DNA of 64,000 nucleotides from Dankookia rubra (GCF_004355005.1 NZ_SMSJ01000018.1:1-64000); one strand, 5' to 3'. Counted from the first letter of the stretch, positions 17,781 through 26,624 are shown. Notes: generated from the letters alone by a model not told the origin. Made by a program: numbers and translations.

Positions 17781-19247
17781 ATGCGACCCCAGACGCTCGC
17801 GCTTCCGCTGATCGCCGGCCTGCTCACCGCCGCCTTCGACCCACCAGCCGCCGCCCAGACCGCGCCCGAGGCGGCCAACATGCGCCTGGTCGGGTCGCAC
17901 GACCTGCAGGCCCGCAGCGCCTACCAGCCGACCATCCACCGGCAGGGGAGCCGCTTCATCCTCTATGTCGGCCACCACGGCGGCACCGAGGCCGAACCGA
18001 AGCCGCTCAACCCGCTGACCGGGCAGCAGGAGTTCAACGGCACCTCGATCCTCGACGTCACCGACCCGGCCAAGCCGGTCTACCTGGCGCATATCCCGGG
18101 CGAGCCAGGCCTCGACGAGGATGGCGGGGCGCAGATGGTCCGGGTCTGCGACGGGCGCGGGCTGAAAGGGGCCGACCCGGCGGCCTTCTACATGCTTCGT
18201 ACCCAGGGCAATGCCGGGCACCAGGTCTTCGACGTCTCCGACCCGGCGAAGCCCCGGCTGCTCGCCCGCATCCCCGCCGGGCATACCCACAAGAACTGGT
18301 GGGAATGCGACACCGGCATCGCCTACCTCGTCTCCGGCAACCAGCCGCCCTGGCGGGTCCGCCGGATGACCCAGGTCTTCGACCTGAACGACCCGGCCCA
18401 CCCCAAGCACATCCGCGACTTCGGCCTGCCCGGCCAGCAGATCAAGGAAGGCGAGGCGCCGAGCCAGCAGCATGGCGAGCACGGCGCCATCCCGACCGAG
18501 CTGCATGGCGGGATCTCCACCGGACCCGAAGGCAACCGTATCTATTTTGGATACGGAACAAACGCGGGCGGCATCGTGCAGATCGTCGACCGCAAGAAGC
18601 TGATCGAGGGGCCGGCGGCGCCGAGCGACGAGAACCTGCGCGCGCCCGAGCTCGGCCGGTTGGTGATGTCGCCGCTGGTCGGCGCGCATACCGCCTATCC
18701 GTTGCCGGGGATGGCGATCCCCGACTTCGCCAGGGATGCCAAGGGCGCCACGCGCGACATGGTCATGATCGTCGACGAGGCGCTGAAGAACGAGTGCCGG
18801 GACGAGGCTCGGCAGATGGTCTGGTTCGCCGACGTCACGGTGGAGAGCCAGCCGATGGTCGTCTCCAACTTCACGGTGCCGGAGGCCCCGGGCGGCTTCT
18901 GTTCGCGCGGCGGGCGGTTCGGCTCGCATTCCTCGAACGAGAGCATGGCGCCGGTCTTTCACAAGAAGCTGGCCTTCATCGCCTGGTTCAATGCCGGGGT
19001 CCGGGCGCTGGACATCCGCAACCCCTACCGCCCCCGAGAGGTCGGCTTCTACATCCCGGCGATCACCGAGCGGACCGCGCCGCGCTGCGTCACCGTGGAC
19101 GGCCAGCCGCGCTGCAAGCGGGCGATCCAGACCAACAACGTCGAATCGGACGAGCGCGGCTATGTCTATATCGTCGACCGCGCAAATACCGGCGTCCACG
19201 TCCTGGAGGTGACAGGCGAGGCACGGGAGATTGCTGGGCTGCGTTGA
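17781..19247 (+). CDS. Secreted LVIVD-repeat-like beta-propeller protein
   Basis: 488 residues with a signal peptide (MRPQTLALPLIAGLLTAAFD...AAA-Q). Repeated motifs of the LVIVD type (SILDVTDPAKPVYLAHIPG, QVFDVSDPAKPRLLARIPAG, TQVFDLNDPAHPKHIRDFGL, VQIVDRKK, VHVLEVTGEA) alternate with loops rich in His and Gly, suggesting a periplasmic or surface beta-propeller. Several Cys (WWECDTG, KNECRDEARQ, RGGFCSRG, PRCVTVDGQPRCKR) could form disulfides. No enzymatic motif is evident and the function is unknown. It is divergent from fusA, with a 282-base shared upstream region. Confidence 0.75.
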   Translation: MRPQTLALPLIAGLLTAAFDPPAAAQTAPEAANMRLVGSHDLQARSAYQPTIHRQGSRFILYVGHHGGTEAEPKPLNPLTGQQEFNGTSILDVTDPAKPVYLAHIPGEPGLDEDGGAQMVRVCDGRGLKGADPAAFYMLRTQGNAGHQVFDVSDPAKPRLLARIPAGHTHKNWWECDTGIAYLVSGNQPPWRVRRMTQVFDLNDPAHPKHIRDFGLPGQQIKEGEAPSQQHGEHGAIPTELHGGISTGPEGNRIYFGYGTNAGGIVQIVDRKKLIEGPAAPSDENLRAPELGRLVMSPLVGAHTAYPLPGMAIPDFARDAKGATRDMVMIVDEALKNECRDEARQMVWFADVTVESQPMVVSNFTVPEAPGGFCSRGGRFGSHSSNESMAPVFHKKLAFIAWFNAGVRALDIRNPYRPREVGFYIPAITERTAPRCVTVDGQPRCKRAIQTNNVESDERGYVYIVDRANTGVHVLEVTGEAREIAGLR

Positions 19248-19258
19248 ACAAGCAAGGT

Positions 19259-19386
19259 CGAGGAGGGAAAGCTATTCCCTCCCCGAACCCCTCCTTTCCT
19301 TCTCCTGAGTAGGGTGCCGCCGCGCGGCGAGTGCCGGACCTAGGAAGATAAATGAGGGGGCCTGGGGGAGAATACCTTCTCCCCCA
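19259..19386. repeat. Composite intergenic repeat, copy 2
   Basis: The first stem is GGAGGGAAAGCTATTCCCTC at 19262-19281. The spacer carries GCCGCCGCGCGGCGAGTGCC (19316-19335). The second stem, TGGGGGAGAATACCTTCTCC and its pairing bases, is at 19363-19386. This is the best-preserved copy. It lies between convergent genes, where it could also act as a bidirectional terminator. Confidence 0.75.
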
Positions 19387-19398
19387 GTATTCCTCCTT

Positions 19399-20034
19399 TC
19401 ACAATGGCGACCCGCCCTCTCCCGCATCCTGCACGGCGCGCGCCAGCTTCGCCGCGATCTGCGCCACGTGCCGCCCCTGGAAGCGCGCCAGCTCCAGCTC
19501 GTTGGCGCTCGGCTGCCGCTCGCCCTTGCCGCCGGCGATGGTGGTGGCGCCGTAGGGCGTGCCGCCGCTCACCTCGTCCAGCACGGTCAGCCCGGGCGCG
19601 CTGTAGGGCAGGCCGACCAGCACCATGCCGTGGTGCAGCATCATGGTGTGCATGGCCATCAGGGTGGTCTCCTGCCCGCCATGCTGGGAGGCCGTGCTGC
19701 TGAAGGCGCTGCCGACCTTGCCGATCAGCGCCCCGCGCGCCCAGAGCCCGCCGGTCTGGTCCCAGAATTGCGCCATCTGCGCCGCCATCCTGCCGTAGCG
19801 GGTCGGGCAGCCGAGGATAATGGCGTCGTAGTGCTCGAGCTCCTGCGGGCTGGCCTCCGGTGCCGCCTGGTCCAGCTTGGCGTGGGCCTTCTCGGCCACC
19901 TCGCGCGGGACCAGTTCCTGCACCCGCTTGATGGTCACCTCGGCGCCGGCGCCGCGGGCGCCCTCGGCCACGGCGCCTGCCATGGTCTCCACATGGCCGT
20001 ACATCGAGTAGTAAAGGACGAGAACGCGCGCCAT
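19399..20034 (-). CDS. wrbA: NAD(P)H:quinone oxidoreductase, WrbA type IV
   Basis: 211 residues, flavodoxin-like FMN enzyme reducing quinones by two electrons. The N-terminal FMN-phosphate loop is [39 protein letters not shown] and the [19 protein letters not shown] segment are diagnostic of WrbA. The end reads [11 protein letters not shown]. The frame is open far upstream, but [10 protein letters not shown] is the family start. The gene for arylamine N-acetyltransferase precedes it on the same strand by 56 bases, so the two may be co-transcribed. Confidence 0.96.
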   Translation of the reverse strand: MARVLVLYYSMYGHVETMAGAVAEGARGAGAEVTIKRVQELVPREVAEKAHAKLDQAAPEASPQELEHYDAIILGCPTRYGRMAAQMAQFWDQTGGLWARGALIGKVGSAFSSTASQHGGQETTLMAMHTMMLHHGMVLVGLPYSAPGLTVLDEVSGGTPYGATTIAGGKGERQPSANELELARFQGRHVAQIAAKLARAVQDAGEGGSPL

Positions 20035-20090
20035 CGCCGGGACCTTTCCGCTGTCCGCGGCATGACGCGCGGCGACCCGCCCCGGTTGCC

Positions 20091-20930
20091 TCAGGCGGGG
20101 ATCGGGATGTGCCCCGGACGCGCCGCGGCCAGCGCCGATTCGATCGCGGCGAGGTCGGCGTCGCCCAAGGGCAGGCCGATCTCTCGCCGCAGCACTTCCC
20201 CGAGCGCCTTGCCGGCCAGCAGGGTGATCGTCTCGGCGCCATCGGCCTCGCGCAGCGTCAGCCGGCGGTTCAGCAGCACCAGCCGCCGCCCAGGCGGGGC
20301 GCGGGAGGCGACGAGGTTGGCGGTGAAGATCCCGCCGGGGCGGTTGGCGACCAGCCAATTCGCCGCCTCGATATCCGCCGGCAGCTGCGGGCCCGCCGCC
20401 ACGACGTAGAGCCCGACCCAGTCGCGGCCGAGCAATGCCTGCAGCAGCAGGCCGTCCGTGACCTCGACCAGGCGGAAGGGGCCGTGCGGGGTCGGTTGCA
20501 CCGCGCGGCTGCCGAGCGCGATCGGGCCGGTCAGGGTGATGCCGCCGAAGCCGGCATCGACCAGTTGCGCGCCCTCGGGCAAGTCGACCGCAAGGACCAT
20601 GTGGGTGCGGGACAGCACCTCGCCGGGCGGCAGGCCATAGACGACCCGCGCCAGCAGCGGCCGCGCCCGGAAGCCGATGGCCCCGAGCGCCAGGGCGAGG
20701 AGCGAATTCTGCTCGAAGCACCAGCCGCCGCGCCGGGCGACGACCAGCTTGGCCTGCAGCCCCGCCGCATCCACCGCCGGGGTGCGGCCGAGCAGCGCCT
20801 CGATCCCCTCGAAGGGGATTGCGGCGGTGTGCCGGGCCAGCAGGCCGCGCAGCGTCGCCAGGTCGGGCGCCAGCGGCTCCGCCCAGCCGATCCGCGCGAG
20901 GTAGCCGTCGAGGTCGAAATCGTCAGCCAT
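20091..20930 (-). CDS. nat: Arylamine N-acetyltransferase
   Basis: 279 residues, cytosolic transfer of acetyl from acetyl-CoA to arylamines or hydrazines. The cysteine-protease-like catalytic triad is visible: C71 in [11 protein letters not shown]110 in SRTHMVLAV and D125 in QLVDAGFGG. The N-terminal helical domain begins [11 protein letters not shown], as in the family. The physiological substrate is not predictable. It lies upstream of wrbA on the same strand and downstream of uraH by 59 bases. Confidence 0.94.
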   Translation of the reverse strand: MADDFDLDGYLARIGWAEPLAPDLATLRGLLARHTAAIPFEGIEALLGRTPAVDAAGLQAKLVVARRGGWCFEQNSLLALALGAIGFRARPLLARVVYGLPPGEVLSRTHMVLAVDLPEGAQLVDAGFGGITLTGPIALGSRAVQPTPHGPFRLVEVTDGLLLQALLGRDWVGLYVVAAGPQLPADIEAANWLVANRPGGIFTANLVASRAPPGRRLVLLNRRLTLREADGAETITLLAGKALGEVLRREIGLPLGDADLAAIESALAAARPGHIPIPA

Positions 20931-20989
20931 GATGGCGCGTCCCCTGCACGGGCGCAGCTTAGGGCGCGCCCGACACGGCCGGGAAGGCT

Positions 20990-21346
20990 TCAGGACCCGC
21001 GATAGGTCGTGTAGCTGAACGGCGCGCAGAGCAGCGGCACGTGGTAGTGCCCCTGCCCGGCCGCGAGGTGAATGCGCACCGGCACCACGTCCAGGTAGGG
21101 CGGGTCGCTGGCCAGGCCGGCCGCGGCGAAATAGGCGCCGACATGGAAGCGCAGCTCGTAGCGGCCAGGGACGAAGCCGGCCTCAGGCAGCAACGGCTCG
21201 GCGTTGCGGCCGTCCTTCGTGGTTACCGTGGTGATGATATGGGCGGGGTCGGGCTCCAGCCGCCAGAGATCCACGGTGATCCCGGCGCCCGGCCGGCCGC
21301 GCGCGGTGTCGAGGATATGGGTGCTGAGGTAGCTGTCATGCGCCAT
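20990..21346 (-). CDS. uraH: 5-hydroxyisourate hydrolase (transthyretin-like)
   Basis: 118 residues. It hydrolyses 5-hydroxyisourate, the product of urate oxidation, to OHCU in purine breakdown. Family signatures: LSTHILDTARGRPG at the N-terminus (catalytic His in STH), the arginine-containing GRYELRFHVGAYF, HYHVPLLCAPFSYTTYRGS at the end with the catalytic His and the obligatory YRGS tetrapeptide. It is divergent from a carbamoylase/allantoate-type amidase, consistent with a ureide pathway, although uricase and OHCU decarboxylase are not in the window. Confidence 0.95.
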   Translation of the reverse strand: MAHDSYLSTHILDTARGRPGAGITVDLWRLEPDPAHIITTVTTKDGRNAEPLLPEAGFVPGRYELRFHVGAYFAAAGLASDPPYLDVVPVRIHLAAGQGHYHVPLLCAPFSYTTYRGS

Positions 21347-21457
21347 GGTCGGCCGGGCTCCCGCTGGGACGATGCAGGCCTAGCACGAAACGCGCCGGCT
21401 TGACGGCGGGCGGCGACCCGCGCTCTAGCCCCAGAGATGGATCGGGACGAGGACATA

Positions 21458-22738
21458 ATGGACAGGACGGTGGCGCCGAATGCGGTGGCGGCGGTGAGCG
21501 AGGCGCGCCAGTGGGACCGGCTGATGAAGCTGGCGCAGCTCGGCGCCATCACCGGCGCCGACGGCTCGCCCGGCGTCAACCGCCAGGCCCTCACCCCGCT
21601 CGACCGCACCGCCCGCCGGCTGGTGGTCGGCTGGGCGGAGGCGATCGGCCTCACAGCCTCGGTCGATATGCTGGGCAACCTCTTCCTGCGGCATGAGGGG
21701 ACCGAGCCTGGCGCCGCGCCGGTGCTCTCCGGCAGCCACATGGACAGCCAGCCCGCCGGCGGGCGGTTCGACGGGATCTGGGGGGTGATCGCCGCGCTTG
21801 AGGCGGTGCAGGCGCTGCGCGAGGCGGGCATCGCCACGAAGCGCCCGATCGAGGTGGTCGCCTGGACCAACGAGGAAGGCAGCCGCTTCGCCCCGGGCTG
21901 CATGGGCAGCATGGCCTTTGCCGGCCACAGCGCGCCCGACACCTGGGACGCGGTGACGGATGGCGAGGGCATGACCTTCGGCGCCGAGTTGCGCGCGCTG
22001 CTCGACAGCGAGGCGGACCTGCCGCGGCGCGGGCTCGGCGTGGTCGATGGGCCGAAGCCGCACGCCTATGTCGAGGCGCATATCGAGCAGGGCCCGATCC
22101 TCGAGGACGAGGGGATCGACATCGGCGTGGTCACCGGCATCCAGGGCAGCCGCTGGTTCCTGGTCGAGCTGACCGGCGAGAGCGCGCATGCCGGGACCTC
22201 CCCGGTCTCCACCCGGCGCGACGCGGTGCAGGACATGGTCCGGGCGATCAACGCGCTGAACGCACTGATGGAAGACCCGACCGACGTGCTGCGCTTCACC
22301 GTGGCACGGATCGAGGTGGCGCCGAACAGCTCCAATTCGGTCGCCGAGACCGTCCGCTTCACCATCGACTTCCGCCACCCCGATGCCGCAGTCCTGACCG
22401 CGCGCGGCGACGCGATCGAGGCGACGGTCAAGGCTGCGGTGAAGAACTGCGGCGTGGCGGTGACCGAGCGCTTCCACGCCCTGCCCGTGGCCTTCGCACC
22501 CGAGGTGACGGGAGCGATCGAGCGCGCCGCCGCGGCGCAGGGGCTGAGCGCGGAGCGGATGCCGTCGGGCGCCTTCCACGACGCGCAGTTCATGGTGCCG
22601 CTCTGCCCCAGCGGGATGATCTTCGTCCCGAGCCGGCGGGGGATCAGCCACAACCCGGCGGAGTATTCCTCGCCGGAGCAGCTGGCCAAGGGTGCCCGCG
22701 TGCTGGCGCAGGTGCTGGCGGAACTGGCGAACAGCTGA
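21458..22738 (+). CDS. Zn-dependent amidase of the allantoate amidohydrolase / N-carbamoylase family
   Basis: 426 residues, M20-type two-metal hydrolase of the hydantoinase/carbamoylase group. Metal and substrate motifs: GSHMDSQPAGGRFDGIWGV (His and Asp ligands), WTNEEGSRFAPGCMGS (the EE pair), EAHIEQGP, and ISHNPAEYSSPEQL at the end. The preference (allantoate, N-carbamoyl amino acid or beta-ureidopropionate) cannot be fixed. Proximity to uraH favours a ureide. Start 21458 has a GAGG about 7 bases upstream. An in-frame ATG at 21437 is also possible. Confidence 0.9.
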   Translation: MDRTVAPNAVAAVSEARQWDRLMKLAQLGAITGADGSPGVNRQALTPLDRTARRLVVGWAEAIGLTASVDMLGNLFLRHEGTEPGAAPVLSGSHMDSQPAGGRFDGIWGVIAALEAVQALREAGIATKRPIEVVAWTNEEGSRFAPGCMGSMAFAGHSAPDTWDAVTDGEGMTFGAELRALLDSEADLPRRGLGVVDGPKPHAYVEAHIEQGPILEDEGIDIGVVTGIQGSRWFLVELTGESAHAGTSPVSTRRDAVQDMVRAINALNALMEDPTDVLRFTVARIEVAPNSSNSVAETVRFTIDFRHPDAAVLTARGDAIEATVKAAVKNCGVAVTERFHALPVAFAPEVTGAIERAAAAQGLSAERMPSGAFHDAQFMVPLCPSGMIFVPSRRGISHNPAEYSSPEQLAKGARVLAQVLAELANS

Positions 22739-22960
22739 GGCCGGCCGGCGACGCGCCCGGTCGGCAATCGTGTCCCGGGGCGACGTGCTCAGGGCGTGAC
22801 GCCTGGCTCGGCCGGGGCTGCACCGTGGCCGGCCCGACCGGGTCAGGGCGCTTCCGGGCTACCGCGGTTTGCGTTCGAAAATGGCCGCCAAACCGCTGAC
22901 GGTCACTGATTTCCGGGCGGATTTACGCGTCCGGGCGGTTCCTCCGTCCCGCGACCTGCC

Positions 22961-23161
22961 CTAGCTGCCCCGCCGCCCGATCATGCGGGCCAGCATCATC
23001 AGCACCAGTCCGGCCGCCACCACCCCATAGGTCTCCGGGTTGCGGCGGACCGCGGCGACCGCGGCCTCGGGGATCCAGAGCAAGGCGTCCCAGCCGATCC
23101 AGGCGGCGGCGAGGCCCAGCAGCACCAGCAGGCTGCCGAGCGCGGAGAGCCAGCGGGCCAT
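22961..23161 (-). CDS. Small membrane protein, hypothetical
   Basis: 66 residues: MARWLSALGSLLVLLGLAAA starts a hydrophobic helix, then IGWDALLWIPEAAVAAVRRN, then a second helix (YGVVAAGLVLMMLARMIG) and RRGS. Its ATG is 2 bases after the TGA of the preceding Pmp3-like gene, indicating an operon of two tiny membrane proteins. No family is recognised. The 222 bases downstream, up to the convergent amidase stop, contain nothing I can name. Confidence 0.65.
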   Translation of the reverse strand: MARWLSALGSLLVLLGLAAAWIGWDALLWIPEAAVAAVRRNPETYGVVAAGLVLMMLARMIGRRGS

Positions 23162-23163
23162 GC

Positions 23164-23421
23164 TCAGCGCGGGCCCCGGGCCCGGTCCTGGGCCAGCGCC
23201 GTCTCTATCAGTCTCCGGTCGCGCGCTTCCCGCTGCCGGCCGCGGACGACCAGCACGGCCCAGACGACTGCCAGGCCCCAGGTCATCAGCCCGGGCACGA
23301 AGGGCAGCACGATCAGGACCAAGCCGGAGAGCCAGAGGAGCGCATTGAAGACCGCCTGGAAGGGACGGCCGGCCAGGAGCACCGCGAGCGGTGGGATCAG
23401 CAGGGCGAGCAGGATCATCAC
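23164..23421 (-). CDS. YqaE/Pmp3-like small membrane protein
   Basis: 85 residues with two hydrophobic segments: MMILLALLIPPLAVLLAG resembles the Pmp3 start (ILAIFLPPLAVFL), then FQAVFNALLWLSGLVLIVLP and VPGLMTWGLAVVWAVLVV, like the PGIIHALYVI end. A charged tail (RQREARDRRLIETALAQDRA) follows and is longer than in typical members. Pmp3 proteins are linked to membrane potential and stress. The match is by pattern only. It is the first gene of the two-gene unit. Confidence 0.6.
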   Translation of the reverse strand: MMILLALLIPPLAVLLAGRPFQAVFNALLWLSGLVLIVLPFVPGLMTWGLAVVWAVLVVRGRQREARDRRLIETALAQDRARGPR

Positions 23422-23463
23422 GCAGCGAAACCTTCGGGATGCCGGATGGTTGCGGGCGCCGCG

Positions 23464-24147
23464 TCAGCCGAGGCCGAGCAGCAGCGCCGCCAGCGCCTCC
23501 GGCGCGGTGATGTTCGGGCTGTGGCTGGCATCCATGGCGTGGAAGCGCCAGGCCGGGTCGGCGCGGAAGCGATCGGCGAACTGGGCGAAAACGTCCGGCC
23601 CCTGCTTCCGGGTGCAATGGATGTAGCTGCGCGGGACGGCCGGCGCGGCATGCGCGACGCGGAGCTTCTGGCTGAAGCAGCGGGCCGGCTGGTGGACGCG
23701 GCGCGGCAGGGTCCAGGCGAGGTCGGCCTCCGCGGTATCCGGCGCCGAGGGGTTGGGCGGGACCAGCCAGCCGGCGACAGGCGCCGCGACCGGCGCGCTG
23801 CCCACCAAGTCGTCCAGCGACTGGCCGTCCTGCGGCACGAAGGCATCGAGGTAGCAAAGATGCCGGATGAGCTGCGGCACGCGGTCCGCCACCCCGGTGG
23901 CGACCATGCCGCCATAGCTGTGGCCGACGAGGAGGATGTCGCGCAGCCCCTCGGCCTCGATCACCGCCAGGATGTCCTGGACATGGGTCTCTAGGTCGAC
24001 CAGCGGATGCGCCAGGTGGGCACGCTCGCCGAGCCCGGTATAGCTCGGCGTGAAGACCTCGTGCCCCGCCGCCCGCAGCAGCGGGCGGAGCTTCTTCCAG
24101 GCCCAGCCGGCGGACCAGGCGCCGTGGCAGATGAGGTAGGTGGCCAT
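23464..24147 (-). CDS. Alpha/beta hydrolase
   Basis: 227 residues. The oxyanion-side motif is ICHGAWSAGWAWKKLRPLL and the nucleophile elbow is GHSYGG (Ser near residue 97). A C-terminal His lies in FHAMDASHSPNITAPEALAA. This pattern, with CHGAW and the short length, is that of EstC/salicylate-esterase-like esterases. The substrate is unknown. It starts 17 bases after the ridA-like stop on the same strand, so they may share a transcript. Confidence 0.87.
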   Translation of the reverse strand: MATYLICHGAWSAGWAWKKLRPLLRAAGHEVFTPSYTGLGERAHLAHPLVDLETHVQDILAVIEAEGLRDILLVGHSYGGMVATGVADRVPQLIRHLCYLDAFVPQDGQSLDDLVGSAPVAAPVAGWLVPPNPSAPDTAEADLAWTLPRRVHQPARCFSQKLRVAHAAPAVPRSYIHCTRKQGPDVFAQFADRFRADPAWRFHAMDASHSPNITAPEALAALLLGLG

Positions 24148-24164
24148 GCCGGTGCCTCGCGGGT

Positions 24165-24632
24165 TCAGCCGATCTCGAACATTCCCTCGACCTCAACCGC
24201 CGCGTCGCCGGGCAGCGAGGGCACGCCGATGGTGGTGCGGGCATGCCGCCCAGCCTCGCCGAAGACCTCGACCGCGAGGTCCGAGGCCCCGTTCATCACC
24301 ACCGCATGCTGGGTGAAGTCGGGCCCCGCGGCGATGAAGCCGCCGAGCCGGAGGACGCGGGTGACCTTGTCGAGATCGCCGCCGCAGGCCGCCTTCACCT
24401 GGGCCACGAGGTTGATGAAGCAGAGCCGCGCCGCAGCCCGGCCATCCTCCATCGAGACACCGGCGCCAACCTTGCCGGTGAAGGCGATCTTGCCCTCGCG
24501 CAGCGGGATCTGGCCGGAGACGACCACCAGCCTGCCGCTGAGGTTGTAGGGGATGTAGTTCGCCACCGGCGCCGCCGGCGCGGGCAGCGTGATGCCGAGT
24601 TCCTGCAGCCGCGCCTCGATCCTGCCCGTCAT
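24165..24632 (-). CDS. RidA (YjgF/YER057c) family protein
   Basis: 155 residues from MTGRIEARLQELGITLP, which belongs to the longer RidA subgroup (YjgF_endoribonc type). These proteins hydrolyse reactive enamine/imine intermediates or related amides. Typical segments: NYIPYNLSGRLVVVSGQIPL, GRAAARLCFINLVAQVKAA, KVTRVLRLGGFIAAGPDF and the closing TTIGVPSLPGDAAVEVEGMF. The canonical active-site Arg (RxxxxxxxLPxxxxVEIE pattern) is replaced here, as in this subgroup. It neighbours the HpxZ-like gene on the same strand. Confidence 0.87.
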   Translation of the reverse strand: MTGRIEARLQELGITLPAPAAPVANYIPYNLSGRLVVVSGQIPLREGKIAFTGKVGAGVSMEDGRAAARLCFINLVAQVKAACGGDLDKVTRVLRLGGFIAAGPDFTQHAVVMNGASDLAVEVFGEAGRHARTTIGVPSLPGDAAVEVEGMFEIG

Positions 24633-24756
24633 TGTTCTGCTCCTGTTTTCGACGTCCCGCTCCGGCCCGCCGTACCCTGCGACGCCCCGCCCATCGAACG
24701 TGTTCAGCGTCACGATTGAGCCCTTCGCGCCTTCCGGCGCTCCGGTCATCGGGTCG

Positions 24757-25161
24757 CTAGACCTTCTGCATTCGGCCTGGATCGTTGCCCGCCAGCAGCG
24801 AGACATGCGCCGAGACGACCTTGAAGCCAAGCCCGGGGATGCGCGCCATGATCTTGGTCTCGCGCCCGATCAGCCCGGTGTCGGTCCGCTCGTACTCGAG
24901 ATGCGTGCAGGCGACGTCCTGGCCGAAGGCGGTGATGTGGACGCGGCGGATGGCGCGCGGCGCATAGCGGGCGACGCCGGCGCGGAAGGCGCGGATCGCC
25001 TCGATGCCATAGAGGATCTCGGTCGTGCCGAAGCGCACGGTGCGCGGGTCGGCCCAGAAGCTATCGTCCAGAACTGCCGTGTCGTTCTCGGCGATCGCTC
25101 GTTCGTAGCGGTCGAAGACGGTGCGGGCCTCGGCGATGACCGAGGGGTCGTCGATCTGCAT
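24757..25161 (-). CDS. HpxZ/AtzH-like NTF2-fold protein (DUF3225)
   Basis: 134 residues, SnoaL/NTF2-like cone fold. The pattern FDRYERAIAENDTAVLDDSFWADPRTVRFGTTEILYGIEAIRAFR matches, by eye, the DUF3225 group that includes HpxZ of oxalurate catabolism in Klebsiella and AtzH, which are amidase- or ureide-associated. A role near purine or ureide breakdown therefore fits the uraH and amidase genes 3-4 kb away, but the enzyme partner (an amidase such as HpxW/HpxX) is not adjacent. It is divergent from the GH1-like gene. Confidence 0.75.
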   Translation of the reverse strand: MQIDDPSVIAEARTVFDRYERAIAENDTAVLDDSFWADPRTVRFGTTEILYGIEAIRAFRAGVARYAPRAIRRVHITAFGQDVACTHLEYERTDTGLIGRETKIMARIPGLGFKVVSAHVSLLAGNDPGRMQKV

Positions 25162-25228
25162 GCGGCATGGCTCCTGGCGTCGCCGCCAGGATGCCGCGGT
25201 CGCCGCAAGTCGGCAAAGATTACAAGGA

Positions 25229-25252
25229 TTTCATGCGACTTTGCTCGCGAAA
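25229..25252. promoter_or_regulatory. Candidate operator in AT-rich divergent region
   Basis: TTTC-AT-GCGA-CTTTGC-TCGC-GAAA is an interrupted inverted repeat in the unusually AT-rich 134-base gap between the HpxZ-like gene and the GH1-like gene. TACTGAATACAATGG follows and could supply a -10 region. A dyad at this location suggests regulator binding. No regulator gene is adjacent. Confidence 0.35.
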
Positions 25253-25295
25253 TACTGAATACAATGGATTATCACGATTCCTTGGGACCCACCCG

Positions 25296-26564
25296 ATGCT
25301 GGATGCCCTCTCCTCCGTTCCCGCCCCCTCCCTCTCGCTGCACGCGCTTGCGAGCCAGGGCTTCCTCTTCGCCACCGGCATCGAGAACAGCGCCCCGACC
25401 ATTCAGGGCGGCCGCGTCCGCCGCGACCAGATGGCCGAATGCGGCCATTACGACAATTGGAAGCTGGACTTGGCGCTGGTGAAGGAGATCGGCTGCAGCG
25501 TCCTGCGCTACGGCCCGCAGATCCATACCACGCTGCGCGCGCCCGGCGTGCACGACTGGTCCTTCGCCGACGAGGGCTTCGCCGAGATTCGCCGCCTCGG
25601 CATCGTCCCGGTGGTCGACCTCTGCCATTTCGGCCTGCCGGACTTCCTCGGCGACTTCCAGAACCCGGATTTCCCGCAGCTCTTCGCCGACTACGCGGAG
25701 GCCTTCGCGGCCCGCTTCCCCTGGGTACAGCTCTATACCCCGGTGAACGAGATGTTCATCACCGCCGTCTTCAGCGCCAAGTACGGCTGGTGGAACGAGG
25801 AACGCCGCGACGACCGCAGCTACGTCACCGCGATCAAGCATATCGTCCGCGCCAATGTCCTGGCGATGCGCGCCATCCTCAGGATCCGCCCGGACGCAAT
25901 CTTTATCCAGTCGGAATCAACCGAGCATTTCCACCCGGAATGCCCGCTGGCCCTGCCGCATGCCGAGCACCGCAACGCCGAGCGTTTCCTGACGCTTGAC
26001 CTCAACTACGGCCGCCGCGTCTGCTCCGCGATGTACGAGTATCTGGCCGACAACGGCATGACGCGGGAGGAATACCACTTCTTCATGCGCGGCAAGGAGC
26101 TGCGCCGCCACTGTGTCATGGGCAACGACTGGTACGTCACCAACGAGCACCTGATCGGCGGCGACGGCCATAGCCGCTGGGCCGGCGAAGTCTTCGGCTA
26201 CGACACCGTCACCCGCGACTATCACGCCCGCTACGGCCTGCCGGTGATGCATACCGAGACCAACATGGACGAAGGCCCGCGCGGCGACGAGGCCGAGCGC
26301 TGGCTGTGGAAGCAGTGGTCCGGCATCATGCGGCTGCGCCAGGACGGCGTGCCGGTGCTGGGCTTCACCTGGTACTCGCTGACCGACCAGGTCGACTGGA
26401 GCCATGCGTTGCGCGAGCAGCGGGGCGACGTCAATCCGCGCGGGCTCTACGACCTCGACCGCAACATCCGCACCGTCGGGCGCGCCTACAAGCGGCTGAT
26501 CGAGACCTGGAAGCCGGTGCTGCAGGCCGAGAGCCACTGCCTGCGGCTGCCGGTGACGGCCTGA
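25296..26564 (+). CDS. Family 1 glycoside-hydrolase-like enzyme, divergent
   Basis: 422 residues from MLDALSSVPAPSLSLHALAS. It is a TIM-barrel GH1-like protein with FLFATGIENSAP near the start. The acid/base motif is YTPVNEMF (GH1 usually TFNEP) and the nucleophile motif is MHTETNMDEG (usually YITENG). Then come GFTWYSLTDQVDWSHALRE and RGDVNPRGLYDLDRN, which recall the usual WSLLDNFEW...RFGL end. It is shorter than classical GH1 enzymes (about 450) and has no signal peptide, so it is probably cytosolic. Substrate is unknown. An upstream extension in frame is ignored because it crosses the promoter. Confidence 0.8.
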   Translation: MLDALSSVPAPSLSLHALASQGFLFATGIENSAPTIQGGRVRRDQMAECGHYDNWKLDLALVKEIGCSVLRYGPQIHTTLRAPGVHDWSFADEGFAEIRRLGIVPVVDLCHFGLPDFLGDFQNPDFPQLFADYAEAFAARFPWVQLYTPVNEMFITAVFSAKYGWWNEERRDDRSYVTAIKHIVRANVLAMRAILRIRPDAIFIQSESTEHFHPECPLALPHAEHRNAERFLTLDLNYGRRVCSAMYEYLADNGMTREEYHFFMRGKELRRHCVMGNDWYVTNEHLIGGDGHSRWAGEVFGYDTVTRDYHARYGLPVMHTETNMDEGPRGDEAERWLWKQWSGIMRLRQDGVPVLGFTWYSLTDQVDWSHALREQRGDVNPRGLYDLDRNIRTVGRAYKRLIETWKPVLQAESHCLRLPVTA

Positions 26565-26574
26565 CAGGACAGCA

Positions 26575-26611
26575 GGCAAGGCCAGGGGACGGTACTCCCC
26601 CGGGCCTTGCC
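26575..26611. terminator. Bidirectional hairpin terminator, related to the palindromic repeat family
   Basis: GGCAAGGCC at 26575-26583 pairs with GGCCTTGCC at 26603-26611. The inner part GGGGACGGTACTCCCC is another stem of the same type as the intergenic repeats. It lies in the 60-base gap between the convergent GH1-like gene and folE, so it probably ends both transcripts. Confidence 0.7.
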
Positions 26612-26624
26612 GCATGTCCGCGGG

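Noticed and set aside
22739-22960. Possible small RNA or gene in the convergent gap after the amidase
   Set aside because: No open frame with a ribosome-binding site, no strong hairpin with T-run, only ordinary GC-rich sequence.
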